In this document: one piece after another, positions 47,960-58,832 of the stretch | Layout: each line of letters opens with the position of its first letter | Numbering within the stretch: the first letter of the stretch is position 1 | Origin: Cryptomeria japonica | Lineage: Eukaryota > Streptophyta > Pinopsida > Cupressales > Cupressaceae | Length of the DNA stretch: 64,000 bases | Assembly (NCBI RefSeq): GCF_030272615.1 | Contig: NC_081408.1 | Location: 200,158,341 to 200,222,340 of the forward strand | Direction of reading: 5' to 3' | Notes under the pieces: generated by a model | The model's database searches: none | Seen by the model: the letters and a program-made list of their open reading frames with translations, nothing else | What the model was told of the DNA's origin: nothing | Program-made: the position numbers and the translations under genes

Positions 47960-48207
47960 ATAGTGGTCATTTCTCTTTGATATGTAGCACCTGCATTCTT
48001 TAACCTGAAAGGCATGACATTCCAGCAGAAAGTTCCCCACAGACAAGTAAATGCTGTTTTATGTTGATCCTCAGGTGCAATTCTTATCTGATTATAGCCA
48101 GAGAATCCATCCATTAATGATAGCATTTCATGACCTGCTGTGAGATCAACGATCAAGTCAATGTTTGGTAATGGGAAGTCATCCTTTGGACAAGCTTTGT
48201 TGATGAT
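47960..48207 (-). pseudogene. Ty3/Gypsy reverse transcriptase fragment
   Basis: About 82 codons of a Gypsy RT palm and fingers: NKACPKDDFPLPNIDLIVD, SLMDGFSGYNQIRI and PFRLKNAGATYQREMT (usual PFGLKNAGATYQRAM). Both ends are cut inside the domain. It is the only Ty3-type RT seen in the window. It could derive from an autonomous relative of copies A and B, but only proximity suggests that. Confidence 0.85.
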
Positions 48208-48252
48208 CTCATACACTACCTACCCCTTTCATTATTTTACTATTTCTTCTAC

Positions 48253-49869
48253 CTACCCTCTAATCATAGCCGACCTCTTTTTACACCTCTCAATCTTATC
48301 AAACATTCTTTTCAGACATTTTACAATTAGCTCATCCTCCTCTGGATCCCCACCCTCTGCCTCTGCCCGTGGCTCTCCCTCTGTGGGTGCCTGCCCCTAT
48401 ACCTGTCCTTGTACCTGTACTGGTGCCTAAACGAGTACCTGTCTCGGTACATGCCTAGGTCCCTGTACCTATCTCTGTCCCTATGCCTGTACTGGCACCT
48501 GTCCCTGCACCTGTCCTTGTCTCTGTCCCTATGCTCTAGGAACCTGTGTTGCTGGTACCTGCAGGGGCACTCCACCGCGACCCCTCACCACCTGGGCCTG
48601 TCCCTCCTGTCCACCCTCTCTCCAAGGTGCCACCCTCCTCTCCCCAACTACTCCCCTCTATCGCCGTCAGCCTCTACCCCCATCACCCCCACCATCATCA
48701 TCATCATCTCCTCCTCCATCTCCATCCAGTAGCTCTCCTGGATCTGTCAATCGGGGGAATGGATGCTCTGCCCAATACGCTGTATACTCTGCATCCATCC
48801 CGACGTCCTCAATCTCAGGCCACATGTCCCAAGGAAGGGGTATCATCTCTGCCAGCTGTGTGACTGCCTGATCATATGACAATAAAGGCCCGAACTGCGC
48901 CTGATCCCTAACTGTACGGGCATACATACCCGAGCCTCGTGGCATCCTCTAGATCCGGCCAAACTATCGGCCAATCCTGTCTACCAGCTACCTCTCTAGT
49001 ATATAGGGCGTCTGCCCAATCAAATACCTACTCCGGAAGGTGTAAGGCAGCTCCACTACGTCATCCTCCCACTCCTCACATCCCAGATACGGCCTCCAGA
49101 TGATGACATCAATGTCATCTATCACTTGCCGCCAATACTCTAACCTGCCAATCCGAGGCTGTGAAGTGATCATGTCGTACAGATGAACAAAACTCTGTCC
49201 ATGACCTCTCCCTCTGAAGTGTATCAGCCACGTGATAGGTAGATGCTCGTATGCCCAAACCTGTAGTAGTGTCACTCCACAACCCAGTCCCACTGATCCA
49301 TGGTAGACAAACTGGTGAAGCTCATAATATAGGTGGGCCAAAACACATGGACCCCACGCATATCTAGTGTGCTGCATCACTAATGTCTCTAGTGCTCCTC
49401 CCTAGCCCACTACCAACCCCCGTGTCGCTCTATCCAGACATAGGAACCCACTGATAGCTCCTCCAATCACAACTGGCAAAGCTAACCCTGTCGCAGTCAT
49501 GGTATCCCATGCCACATGTCCTGCTCTCATCTCTAGGCCGGGATCCTGAAACCCCCATCTCAAAGCCTCTCTATCTCCGTCACGATCGTATGGAATCAAC
49601 TCTCCATCGATCGGTATCCGCAGAATCCTGTAGACATCCTCAAGGGTGACTGTCATCTCACCCATCGGCAAATGAAATGTGCATGTCTCTGAATGCCATC
49701 TCTCAGCCAGCGCAGTCAGCAAACCCATGTTTGCCCGAAACCTAGGCACATACAATATATGTCTCAAACCCATCTCCTCGATGGCAGCTCTATCCTGAAA
49801 TGACAACTCAGGTCACAGTCTCTATGTGGATGGGAATCTCTCCCATGACTCTAACATAGGCAAATACTC
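48253..49869 (-). pseudogene. Plant mobile domain (PMD, MAIN-like) gene, exon 2
   Basis: From a splice acceptor (TGACTGCAG, exon from 49869) one frame runs 539 codons to TAG 48253-48255. The PMD core is clear: RHILYVPRFRANMGLLTALAERW, TFHLPMGEMTVTLEDVYRIL with LRIPIDGE, and later GRLEYWRQVIDDIDVIIWRP. After it come an Asp/Gly tract and a Gln-rich repeat (QGQVQGQVPVQ) ending PEEDELIVKCLKRMFDKIER. About a dozen stops interrupt it, mostly TAG where Gln fits, plus some TGA. PMD proteins such as Arabidopsis MAIN act in the nucleus in silencing and genome stability, and PMD genes are also carried by transposons. The local GC content is visibly higher than the flanks. Confidence 0.82.
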
Positions 49870-49910
49870 CTGCAGTCAAACAAATCAATCATGTCAGTCA
49901 TGGTGGCATT

Positions 49911-50190
49911 CACTGTTCATCACAAAATGCTACTCGCTATCTAAATGCATATGGTCATCTAGCTCAGTGACACTCACTGTTCATCACAAAGTGTTGCTAT
50001 CTATCCTAGTAGTGCTCCCTATTCATCACAAAGTACTACGTGTGTGACATTCCCTATTCATCACAAAGTGTTACTCACATTTTGCACTCCCTGTTCATCA
50101 CAAAGTGCTGCTCATACTTTGGGTATTCCCTGTTCATCACAAAGTACTCTATCTTGGTGCTCCCTGTTCATCACAAAGTGCCTTGATCTA
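49911..50190 (+). repeat. Interspersed minisatellite, unit core CCCTGTTCATCACAAAGTGC
   Basis: Seven copies of a core of about 20 bp (CTCCCTGTTCATCACAAAGT with small changes), near 49911, 49975, 50009, 50052, 50088, 50128 and 50162, separated by diverged spacers of about 14-45 bp. A partial GTTCATCACAGAAT follows at 50253. Confidence 0.8.
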
Positions 50191-50309
50191 TCCTAGTCTT
50201 CCTAGAGGACCTTCTTGAGTGTATCCTCTCAGCAGCTTATCCAATCGACAGCGTATGTTCATCACAGAATTGCCGATTTGACCTAGAAGACCAAAACCTT
50301 GCATTTTCA

Positions 50310-50490
50310 ACACAAACGCGTTTCTAACTCACAAACATGCCTATAGACTGCACAAATGCCCCTTCAGGATGCAGACGCACCTGCATTAGACACAAACATG
50401 CTTCAAAATGCAGACACGCCTAGCACCGACACAGACGCGCCTGGTGGACACAGACACGCCTGGCACTGACGCAGACGCGGTTGGACATTT
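50310..50490 (+). repeat. Minisatellite, unit core ACACAGACGCG
   Basis: About nine degenerate units of roughly 20 bp built on GACACAGACGCGCCTGG. The same core recurs at 56955-57125 and 58325-58385. Confidence 0.75.
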
Positions 50491-50608
50491 TTGCACTTTT
50501 TTTGTGCCCTATTCCTAAGCGCATTTATTGCTAACTAGCATGCATTAATGACAAAATCGAATGCGTCAAAGTACGAGGAGGTTTTGTGGTACTCACTGGC
50601 TCTCCTAC

Positions 50609-50662
50609 CTCCAGTGGCCTCTAGAATCGACGAACACGGTCGAATCTGTGAACGAAAGCCAT
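50609..50662 (-). pseudogene. Putative PMD exon 1
   Basis: ATG 50662 opens 18 codons (MAFVHRFDRVRRF, stop, RPLE) ending at a GTAGGA donor. Its phase 0 matches exon 2. One TAG interrupts it. A short exon with a basic start is plausible for this gene type, but the call rests on splice logic alone. Confidence 0.5.
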
Positions 50663-50751
50663 CGCTGCTGACTGCTACTGCTCTTTTTCTCGCTCTGCAC
50701 TGTGATCTCGTGAGGGTGTAGATGACAATGAAGATGTATTTTGTATGATGA

Positions 50752-52320
50752 TGTAGACATCTGCGGGTGATTGTAGCCATATGATTTTGACATCATTGTA
50801 TCATGACACTTTATATATATATATGAGATGATTCATCTTTGCGGCAGCTATATGCATGTGTACCTATGTGATGAGATGTTCTTATGTGATGCTTATGATA
50901 TGGATGCAAATATGTATATGATGCAATGCAATATTATTTTTTTTGTTCGTTTATGTTTTATATGTTATGCCAATGCAAATGTGAATGTAAGTAATGCAGA
51001 TGAATATGATAATGCAAATGTAAATTGTGCTAACAGGTGTTGTGTGCAGGATGTGATGCAGTTGTGATATCTATATGTATTTATGAAATACTTATATGTG
51101 GTAATGTAGGTGCAGCTACATGAAATGCAAATGTTTTTGGTGTGTCATTATACTCAGTCATGTGATAGCAGGCCATGCAGACTCGAGAAGGACGATCGAA
51201 GTCAATCAAGAAAGGGGGGATGAAAGACAGAAGATATGAAAGTGAAAGAGCTTCTTGTGCGTTATCATCATTGAGCTTTATTATGGCAAGTAGGCTATGA
51301 CAATCGAGGCATACGTTCAACCTAGAAAGTCATTGTACCTGTTTGCATGGAGATAAGACAGTCACAAACAAGGAATGCCCTAGTTCACACTAGACTCACA
51401 GTGTCCTCATATCCTTGGACAAGTCATAGCATTACTAAAAGACAATCCACAGACAACAAGTGCAAATAGGTGACGATACCCCATCCTCGCCTTTCTAGTC
51501 AAAGACATCCTGGAAAAGCTAAAAGACATGTCACCAAAAAAGATGAAATCAAAAGAAAACCAAGACTCGACACCAACACCCACTGTAGTCCTCAAGTTTA
51601 GTGTCTCTTGTCACTTGTATAAGTCTTATTTGATTGTGGTCACAATGTTTACTTTCACAGAAAGGATAGATAGCACTGAACCATAATGTTGTCTGAGTCT
51701 ACTGAAAGATTTGATTTGTTGAAGCCCATTGTTGCTGCTGTGTCTCATCTGAAACTGACTAAATCCATGAAACTGATACTTTATTGTGGAGAAGATGAAA
51801 CTTTATTGCAGATCTGTGATGTAGATGTTGCTTTATTGTGGATTGTGCATGGATAGACTGAAGAAGCTGGAAGAAACTGTACTCCTTGAAACATGTGATG
51901 TTCTCAGTTCCACACCCATTACTAGACATAGGATTTGCCTTAGCCACAGATAGGATCTGATTTATTATGAATGGAAAGGGGTGAAAAGGGAGGTTTATTA
52001 TGAATGGCTAACCAATCTTGGGTAGATCAATTGACAAGCCATGATGGGAATGGGTAAGTTTGTTATGAACGAATAGGTTGTGAGTGTGTGCAAAGTGAAA
52101 GGATGAAAGTGAATCCTAAAGGAAGAAGGAGCAATGTCTCTACGCATGGAGCTGGTGACCCAGTTTTCACCATGGTACTTGCCCAAGGCACCACCAAAGT
52201 GGTTTTCACCATTGGACGAAATTATTTCTCTTTACTTTTTTCAATTTTTCAATGTTTTTTGTGTCACAAGGTGCCTGTTTGCCAAGTTTTCACCAAGTAA
52301 CGATTGTTTTATTTTATAAT
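50752..52320 (-). repeat. Repeated terminal block R1 (probable LTR/3' region of Gypsy copy A)
   Basis: Matches 58828-60470 in direct orientation. Homology starts abruptly at TGTAGACAYCTGCGGGTG, an LTR-like terminus. On the minus strand it would end ...GTGTCTACA, downstream of the gag-protease frame. Its part next to the coding region has three GGTGAAAAC boxes (minus strand, about 52150-52300). Where the LTR proper begins was not resolved, so part may be 3' untranslated sequence. Confidence 0.5.
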
Positions 52321-52357
52321 ATTTTTTTGTATTTTTGAATTAGGATATTCTGAAGAG

Positions 52358-54667
52358 CTATGTGTAAAATCTATGAAGGTGAATGTTGTTGATAGGATCC
52401 TCCAAAGGTTCACCTTCTGTAGTTGAGAGCTGATATGCACCAGATCCATATGCTGCTGTAATAATGTAAGGACCAAGCCAGTTTGGTTGAAACTTGCCCT
52501 TCTTCTCTCTGTCTTGCTGATTTTTGGGATTTTCTCTGAGAACCAAATCACCTACCTCAAATGTGCGAGGCTTGACTTTGTGATTGTAGCTACAACGTTC
52601 CTTGACTGAATGATGTGTATCTCGAGTGACTGTCTTCCTTGATGAAGAAATTGAGATAGAATTACTAGCGTGTGGACTACACAGGCCCATATGCATGTCA
52701 CCTGAAGAAGTTTGGGCATCACTGATAACAAAGTCCTTTGAGGAAGCTCCATTAAAGGTCCATGATGTATCACCAAAAGGGATAAGATGTGAAGAACAAG
52801 TGGATGAGTTATGAAGGCTTATGATTGCAAAAAGAAGTGAAAGTATGATAGCATGATGGAGACTTAGGATCAACAAGTATGCTTTTTGACTTAAAATTGT
52901 AGAACTTTTGCCCCCAGTTATTTTGATATTAGGGGAGATCAACTCTTGCTCTTTTTTCTTCATATGATTTTTATCCTTGACTTTGATTTTTGTAGAGTCC
53001 AATAGCTTTTGATTTTGATTTGGACTAAAGGACTTTTCTTTATTATTGACTTTTAGATTTTTCTTTTCAAAGCTTGATTTTTGATCCCCAATGAGTAAGG
53101 GCTTTTGTAATTCTTGTTGATCCAAGTCTGGAAGTGGAGTGGAAATGGAATGAGTGGATGAAATGGTAAAGCTATGTGAGTTCTCAAGAGGGCTGGCGAT
53201 ACACTCAATAAATTCTTTGTTGGAACCACTCTTAGGATTGTTGATATCAAGAGATGCTTGCACCACTAAAGGAGATTTACATTTAGACTTAGTAGCCACA
53301 ACACTAGGTGGTTCAAACCCAATTCCTTGATATTGCAAATTGTTTGTAGATTGTTCATGTTGACTGAATGTGTTAGGAGATAGTGGGAGTTGCTCAACAT
53401 GAAATATATACTCACCACATCCCATGTCTTTAAACTTGAAATTTTCTTTGATCTCTACTTGTTTTGATGTAAAAGATTTCAAGGATTCTGGATCCACATA
53501 TGCTGATGAAGGAATAGCTTCTCGATTGATTGGGATTGTTATTTCTGACCGAGATTGCAGATTGTTGCAATATATGAATGGATTTGGATCCGCTTTGATG
53601 GTCACTTCAACTCCATTGTGTGGAAACTTGATACATCGATGATATGTAGATGGGACTGCGCTCATCTCATGAATCCATGGACGTCCCAAGAGTATGTTGT
53701 ATGTGAGATCTAGATCAAGGATTTGACAAACCACATCCTTTGTAACTGGCCCAACTCTGAGAGGTAAGGTGATTGTGCCCTTGGATGAACGCTCTTCATC
53801 ATCATATGCCTTGATGGTAATTTTGTTTGTAGAATTCACAGCTTTGTCGGAATATCCCAATTGTTTAATAGTGTTCAATGTACAAATGTTTAGACTTGCT
53901 CCTCCATCTATCAGGACTCGTTTGATTCTATGTTTGTGTATGAAGGCTTCAATGTGTAATGGTGCATTATGTGGCTGACTTACAGAGGTGTCATTGGCTT
54001 CTATGAATGTAAGGGAGTGTGGAATGGAAAGGTATCCTACCATGGCTTGAAATTGGTCCACATTTAGATCAGTAGGAACAGCAGTATCTCTCAAGATTTT
54101 ATCAAGATTGGTTTTATGTGCGGGAGATATGCGTAATAGTTCAAGGATTGAAATGAGCACGGGTGTCTTCCCTAACTATTCTACAAGGTCATACTTAGGT
54201 TTGGTTGATGAAGAGGTGGTGTTTTTAGCTGGAGCACCTTGCAAAGTAATTTTACCTCGATGAGTTGTAATGTGACATTCAGAGGTAGGTTCGGAAGAAG
54301 ATCCAACACCTTTTAGGACAATCTTGGGTCTCTGAGTAGAATTCTCAGATGCTTTGTCCTTGATGATAATAGTAGAGACGTAATTGTCCATTGAGATATT
54401 ATTGATAGTTGAATCATAGTTGTAAGGTGCTCTAGTATAGTTGGCTTGGTCATCTGTGGCTTTAGCTTTTCCCTTGTCATGTTTTGGGAATGGTTCCTTA
54501 AACATCTCATGTTCTTGATTAGATGAATGTCCCTCAATCTCAATGTCACCTCTATCAAAGAGATCCTGTATGATGTTCTTCAGTAGATGACAATTTCCTG
54601 TCTTATGACCCTTGCTCTTATGAAATTCACAATACTCATCATCATTCCACCAATTTGGTTTGACCTT
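52358..54667 (-). pseudogene. Gypsy copy A: protease fused to integrase C-terminus
   Basis: An open piece of 600 codons (54160-52358) ends RFYT and TAG. It carries, in order, a pre-protease helix and a retropepsin with LIDGGASLN (Asp about 85) and ILLGRPWIH (about 157-164). A linker of 230 residues rich in Ser, Lys and Asn follows, then a hydrophobic segment (about 427-449, LLILSLHHAIILSLLFAIIS) that could span a membrane. Last comes the GPY/F module (about 528-600, NWLGPYIIT). RT, RNase H, the integrase zinc finger and core are absent without any frame break. Upstream, in the same frame, TAG 54176-54178 (CAG in copy B) separates it from a stretch with a CX2HX4HX4C knuckle (CEFHKSKGHKTGNC). 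Regulation cannot be read. Confidence 0.85.
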
Positions 54668-56474
54668 TGGTTCATATGGCGGGAAAATTTGGAACTGTGA
54701 TCACTTTGTTTGCCACTAGCTTTTTGAAGACTGATTCAAGCGGTTCTCCCAATGGGGTGTACTTCCTTTGTGATCTAGAAGTTGTTTGAGTATTCACTTG
54801 ATTGTTTGTAGAACTTGATCCTGAAAAGATGAACTTGGGTCTCACTATATTGGCATCAACAACACCATCATTGACTGTGTTCTTGTTTTTATTCCAAAAT
54901 CTTGGCTTGTCTTTTCCTTTAAAGTCATCTTTGTTTCCCTTGAATATTTTAATGACTCCTTGTTCAATTAAGACCTTTTCTATTGCTAAGCCTTTTTTGA
55001 TAATGTCCTTGAAGGTGGACAAACAAGCTTTCCTTAGATCATAGCCAATATCCTTGTCAACATTTTGAGTGAACATTTCTACCATTTGTTTCTATGGAAT
55101 TTCACAGGAGCATTTGCTAGCTAGATTTCTCCATCTTTGTAAAAATGATGCAAAAGATTCTCCCTCCTTTTGCTTAGTATTGCACAAAGTAGTAACTGAT
55201 ATGTCTGTTTCTATGTTGTAGGAGAAATGTTGAATAAATACCTCTGCTAAGTCACCCCATGACTTAATACCAGGAGGTAATTGAGAGAACCATTCCATAG
55301 CTTGATCGCCTAAGCTCTATGGGAACAACCTCATCAAATATGTTTCTTCTGCCGCTACCTCAATGCAAGCTGTGAAAAATTGTCTTATGTGTGCCTTGGG
55401 GTCTCCTTTTCCTCTATACTTGTCAAATTTTGGCGTCACAAAGTGTGCCGGAAATGGAGGCATTGGAATGCTCTTATCAAATGGATAAGGACATATGTCT
55501 CTCATAGTGTATGTTGGTTTTGGTGTACTCATGTCCTCCATTTTCTTTTGTAAATCTCTGATTTGTTGCTCCAAATTATTCTTAGGTGGCGATCGATTTC
55601 TTGTAGCATACCCCATGTTTGGGACACCAATTTGAGGAGGAGCTTGTTGCATGTATGGATGATATTGATCATAGACATGTTCATATGGAGGAGGTTTATA
55701 TTGATGCGGCATATAGGGAGCACTTGGTATAGCTTCATGTTGAGGAACCCCATATCTATTTTGTGCATATATACCATATTCTATAGGCACGTCATGTTCT
55801 ATTGTGTTGCCCCCAAATTTGACATGAGGTTTCCTTGTGTCCAAATTTTGAGCATGCCTTTGAATGTCCACTTGTTTTGATTGATCCATAGCTTGAGCAT
55901 GTGATTGAGCATATCTATCTGCATAAGGCTTCCATAATGGTCTTCGAAGGTAAGTATCATATGTTTGACCATGTGTATGTGGGACTTCTGATTTTTGAAG
56001 CAAAGCTGATGGTGATTTAGGTACCATATGCGGTCCTCTATTTCCTCCACTATTGGGTCTCCTTTGATCCATGTTGGAGTGAGTTTGTTGCAAGGGTCGG
56101 TTTTCCATAAGTTGAGACATGTCAAAGTCATGAGGTATTTTAGCTCCACTTTGTGCCATCATGTGTAAGAAGTATTGTCTATCCCTCTTCATTATCTCTT
56201 CAACCAATCTATTGAAATGAGGATTCATTATGGATTCTTCTATATCTGCTGATTGTATTGAAAAGTTGTCCACATTTTCATTATGTGTAGCCTTGTTGTT
56301 TGTAGTGTCTGCATTTTCCACATTTGGAATGTGTCTATAAACATCCATGTCAGGCAATGTAGTGTGCTCAGGATTGAAAAATAAATCATTGTCATACTCA
56401 TAAGAACTCATGTTGGTGGACTCTTGAGCTTCTTTAGCTTTTCTCGTAGATTTTTGAAGATGGGTTTCAACCAT
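54668..56474 (-). pseudogene. Gypsy copy A: gag
   Basis: ATG 56474 starts a gag of about 600 residues: a Gln/Pro/Tyr-rich N-terminal half, a coiled stretch (NLEQQIRDLQKKMEDM), then the Ty3 capsid domain (PKFDKYRGKGDPKAHIRQFF, EWFSQLPPGIKSWGDLAEVF). It is broken by TAG 55317-55319 and TAG 55092-55094, both CAA in copy B, and by one extra base near 54678 that shifts the frame relative to copy B. Gag packages the element RNA. Confidence 0.88.
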
Positions 56475-58390
56475 GAACTAGGTGTTTGACCAAGATGTGT
56501 AAGAAAAAAATGGAAAGAGTATGGAAGACCAAGAGTTGTATGGAGTGTAAATGAATCTGAAGTTTACTTGCAAATGTCCAAAGTGTAAGACCAAGTATGT
56601 AAGTAGTAGAGTAGGTGTGACTTCCAAAGAGAGGATAGTTTCTCTTGATGAGGTAAGCAAACCTTGACTCTAAGTAAAAACCAAATGAGACCCAAAGGTA
56701 AGAAACCTTGATGAGGGACCACTTAGCAAAGTGTAGTTGTATGTAGTATGTTGACAAAGTATGATGAGGACAAGCAAGTGACCTTTTGACTCAAGTTTAG
56801 ACAAGTATGAATGTAAAATGAAATGTGAAGCAATGATGGACTGTATGAGACCCAGAGATAGGTTGAATGCTAGATGAAACCTGAAGAAACAACCTAGGAA
56901 GCTCAAGTATTCCGAAACTAATTTCTCTTGTTTTCTGGACTGTAAAAATTTTCAATCCTGGACACAGACGCTTCTATATACTTCACAGACGCGATTCCCA
57001 GCCACAGACGTGTTTCTGTTCGACACAGACGCTTCTAGACACACAAACGCTATTATGCCCTTCACAAATGCGCTTAGATTACTTAGACGCGGTTAAAATA
57101 GACACAGACGCGTTTCTATAAACTTCGTGCAATTTTTCCAATCTGTGAAGTTGTTTTGTTGTGACCAAATCCGACTGTTTGACTATTTTTCGTGACAAGA
57201 GGACACAATGTTGATGAGGACTCAATGTTTGCAAATGTTTAGACTCCAAAAGTGTGTTGTTTGATGTAAAATGTTTTGCATACACTTGAAGACACAAAAG
57301 ACACACTGTTTTGCTGTTTGGTTTTGAATGCTTTGAATGTTTAACATAAGTCAAGCACAATTCTTATGGCTGGCCAAGACAATAGTTGTTGATCCCACAT
57401 GAGGTTTTACCCCCGAGGCTACGCTATTCAAAGTGGATACTTAGATGCTTGACCTCACTGGCTCCACCCTCGGCACTCACTTCTCGGGTCAGCCAAGCAT
57501 CAGTCCCCATGAAAACTCCCCATGGCAAACTTTGTATCTCTACTAAGAACCGTATGTGTGTGGGCCGCTACCAGAGGTCCGACCTCCTGCCCCAACAACT
57601 AGAAGGATTTGGGCCTCTAAAAAAAAATGGTGCTAGTAAGGGCATCCGCTCGTGTGGCCATACATGCGGCACTTTCAGCTCTGTAAATACAGAAGGCTCC
57701 CAGCCGGTAGGGGTTACGCCCTACAAATGATCAAATAAATTTGATCAAACGGGTTTATGGGGAGACATAGTGTCGGTATGAACTAATCAGCACACGTTAT
57801 TCATAGTTTTCACCATGAATACATTTGATTATAGTGGTTCAGATGAGGTGGGTTTTCCTCGCTACCACTTGGGTCATTCTCTTCTCACTAGTAGTCCTAA
57901 TGACCACACGGGAAGACAGGCCCTCTAAAGATTAAACAAAAAGAGCCTATTGCTCAAGACACAAAAGACACAATGTTTCAATTTTAGTGCACCAATGGAA
58001 GTGTTTGCTAATCTATGAAAATAAGGCACACAACAAAATTTCAAAACCCTAGCCAAGGACCTGCAACAAAATTTGTTAGTAGTTTGGGTTGTTTCAAATG
58101 ATCACCCCTTCCTACAAGCACACAAGTTAGGTAAATTTTAGAAACCCAAAAGACTTTGTGAAAGAGGGGCCTTCAACCAAAACGTTTTAGCTTCCAAGGT
58201 GAGCTGCACAAACTTAGTTAGCTAGATCTGAAAGGGTTAGTCCAAAAATAAACAAGATCTGAAACCCTAAGTACGAAATCTGAAAACCGAATCAATGAAA
58301 ATTTGAAAATTTTGAAACATTCAAAAGATAGACGCTGTTACCTACGACGCAGACGCGTCTGTATGACATAGACGCGGTTCTGTGACTCAG
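56475..58390. other. Leader or spacer upstream of copy A, non-coding
   Basis: No convincing gene on either strand. It contains the ACACAGACGCG minisatellite at 56955-57125 and again at 58325-58385, a GC-richer block at 57400-57730, and AT-rich sequence up to 58320. I searched by eye for Asp-, Arg- and Met-type primer sites on the minus strand and found none, so the 5' LTR edge of copy A is unresolved. Confidence 0.5.
56955..57125 (+). repeat. Minisatellite, ACACAGACGCG core (second site)
   Basis: About eight degenerate units of roughly 18-24 bp (GACACAGACGCTTCTA, CACAGACGCGATT, GACACAGACGCGTTTC), the same core as in the PMD intron. Confidence 0.75.
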
Positions 58391-58832
58391 GATGAGGCTC
58401 AGGGATACTGAGCGGGAGAGAGATCAGGCGATTCAGCGCTACACAGAAGCTGAGACAGCACTGAGGGTAGGGAGGTAGGCGGCGGAGGACACAGGGGCAG
58501 GGTATGCATATGTCCTGCAGGTAGGAGAGGAGATTGGATACTGGAGGGACCTCTACTATGGTGCAATGCCAGCAGATCAGCGGACAAGGAGCTTCCATAG
58601 ACCGTTGCGCACAGCGACAGCTACGGGAGGGAGTCGGAGGAGGTAGGCATCTAGCGGTGGGGTCATGCATCCTCCACCACCACCAGATAGAGGGGGCAGG
58701 CGGGATGATCCTAGGGTGGGTCCTTCAGGGGCTTAGATTCCATCGAGGCCAGGCAGCTCTGAGGGAGGGAGTTCATCATAGCCTTAGAGGGCTCCCATTG
58801 TATCAGTGTTGTACCATTCTTTTGTATTGTAG
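58391..58832 (+). pseudogene. PMD-type C-terminal exon
   Basis: After an acceptor-like CTGTGACTCAG one plus-strand frame reads MRLRDTERERDQAIQRYTEA (charged coil), then GYAYVLQVGEEIGYWRDLYY, a Pro run and a Ser/Gly tail. It ends with TAG at 58830-58832, which lies inside the TGTAGACACC terminus of block R2. Internal TAG codons sit where Gln fits (after ALRVGR, after GSRRR, after GPSGA and after GGSSS), plus one more TAG. The assignment to a PMD gene rests on its coil composition, GC content, decay pattern and neighbourhood, not on the PMD core itself. Confidence 0.55.

Larger units (their letters stand above)
49870..50608 (-). other. Putative PMD intron with two minisatellites
   Basis: The donor GTAGGAGAGCC follows exon 1 and the acceptor TGACTGCAG precedes exon 2, giving a 739-bp phase-0 intron. 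It contains the TTCATCACAAAG repeat (49911-50190) and the ACACAGACGCG repeat (50310-50490). Confidence 0.6.

Noticed and set aside
48327-48575. Arg/Asp/Tyr repeat protein on the minus strand
   Set aside because: A shifted frame of the same Gln-rich minisatellite. The PMD frame is the one joined to recognisable domains.
48409-48732. Plus-strand frames rich in Leu/Ser/Tyr/Trp opposite the PMD tail
   Set aside because: They are shadows of the Gln-rich repeat read on the other strand. The minus frame continues the PMD protein.
49911-50190. CRISPR-like pattern of 20-bp repeats with spacers
   Set aside because: Spacer lengths vary widely, repeats are imperfect, there are no cas genes and the context is a plant retroelement. 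Called as a minisatellite.
57079-57360. 93-codon minus-strand frame upstream of gag A
   Set aside because: It overlaps the ACACAGACGCG minisatellite, has no recognisable domain and is not supported by copy B within the window.
57400-57730. GC-richer block considered as an rRNA or tRNA piece
   Set aside because: No cloverleaf, no TTCRANNC box and no recognisable rRNA segment. Left as unassigned leader sequence.
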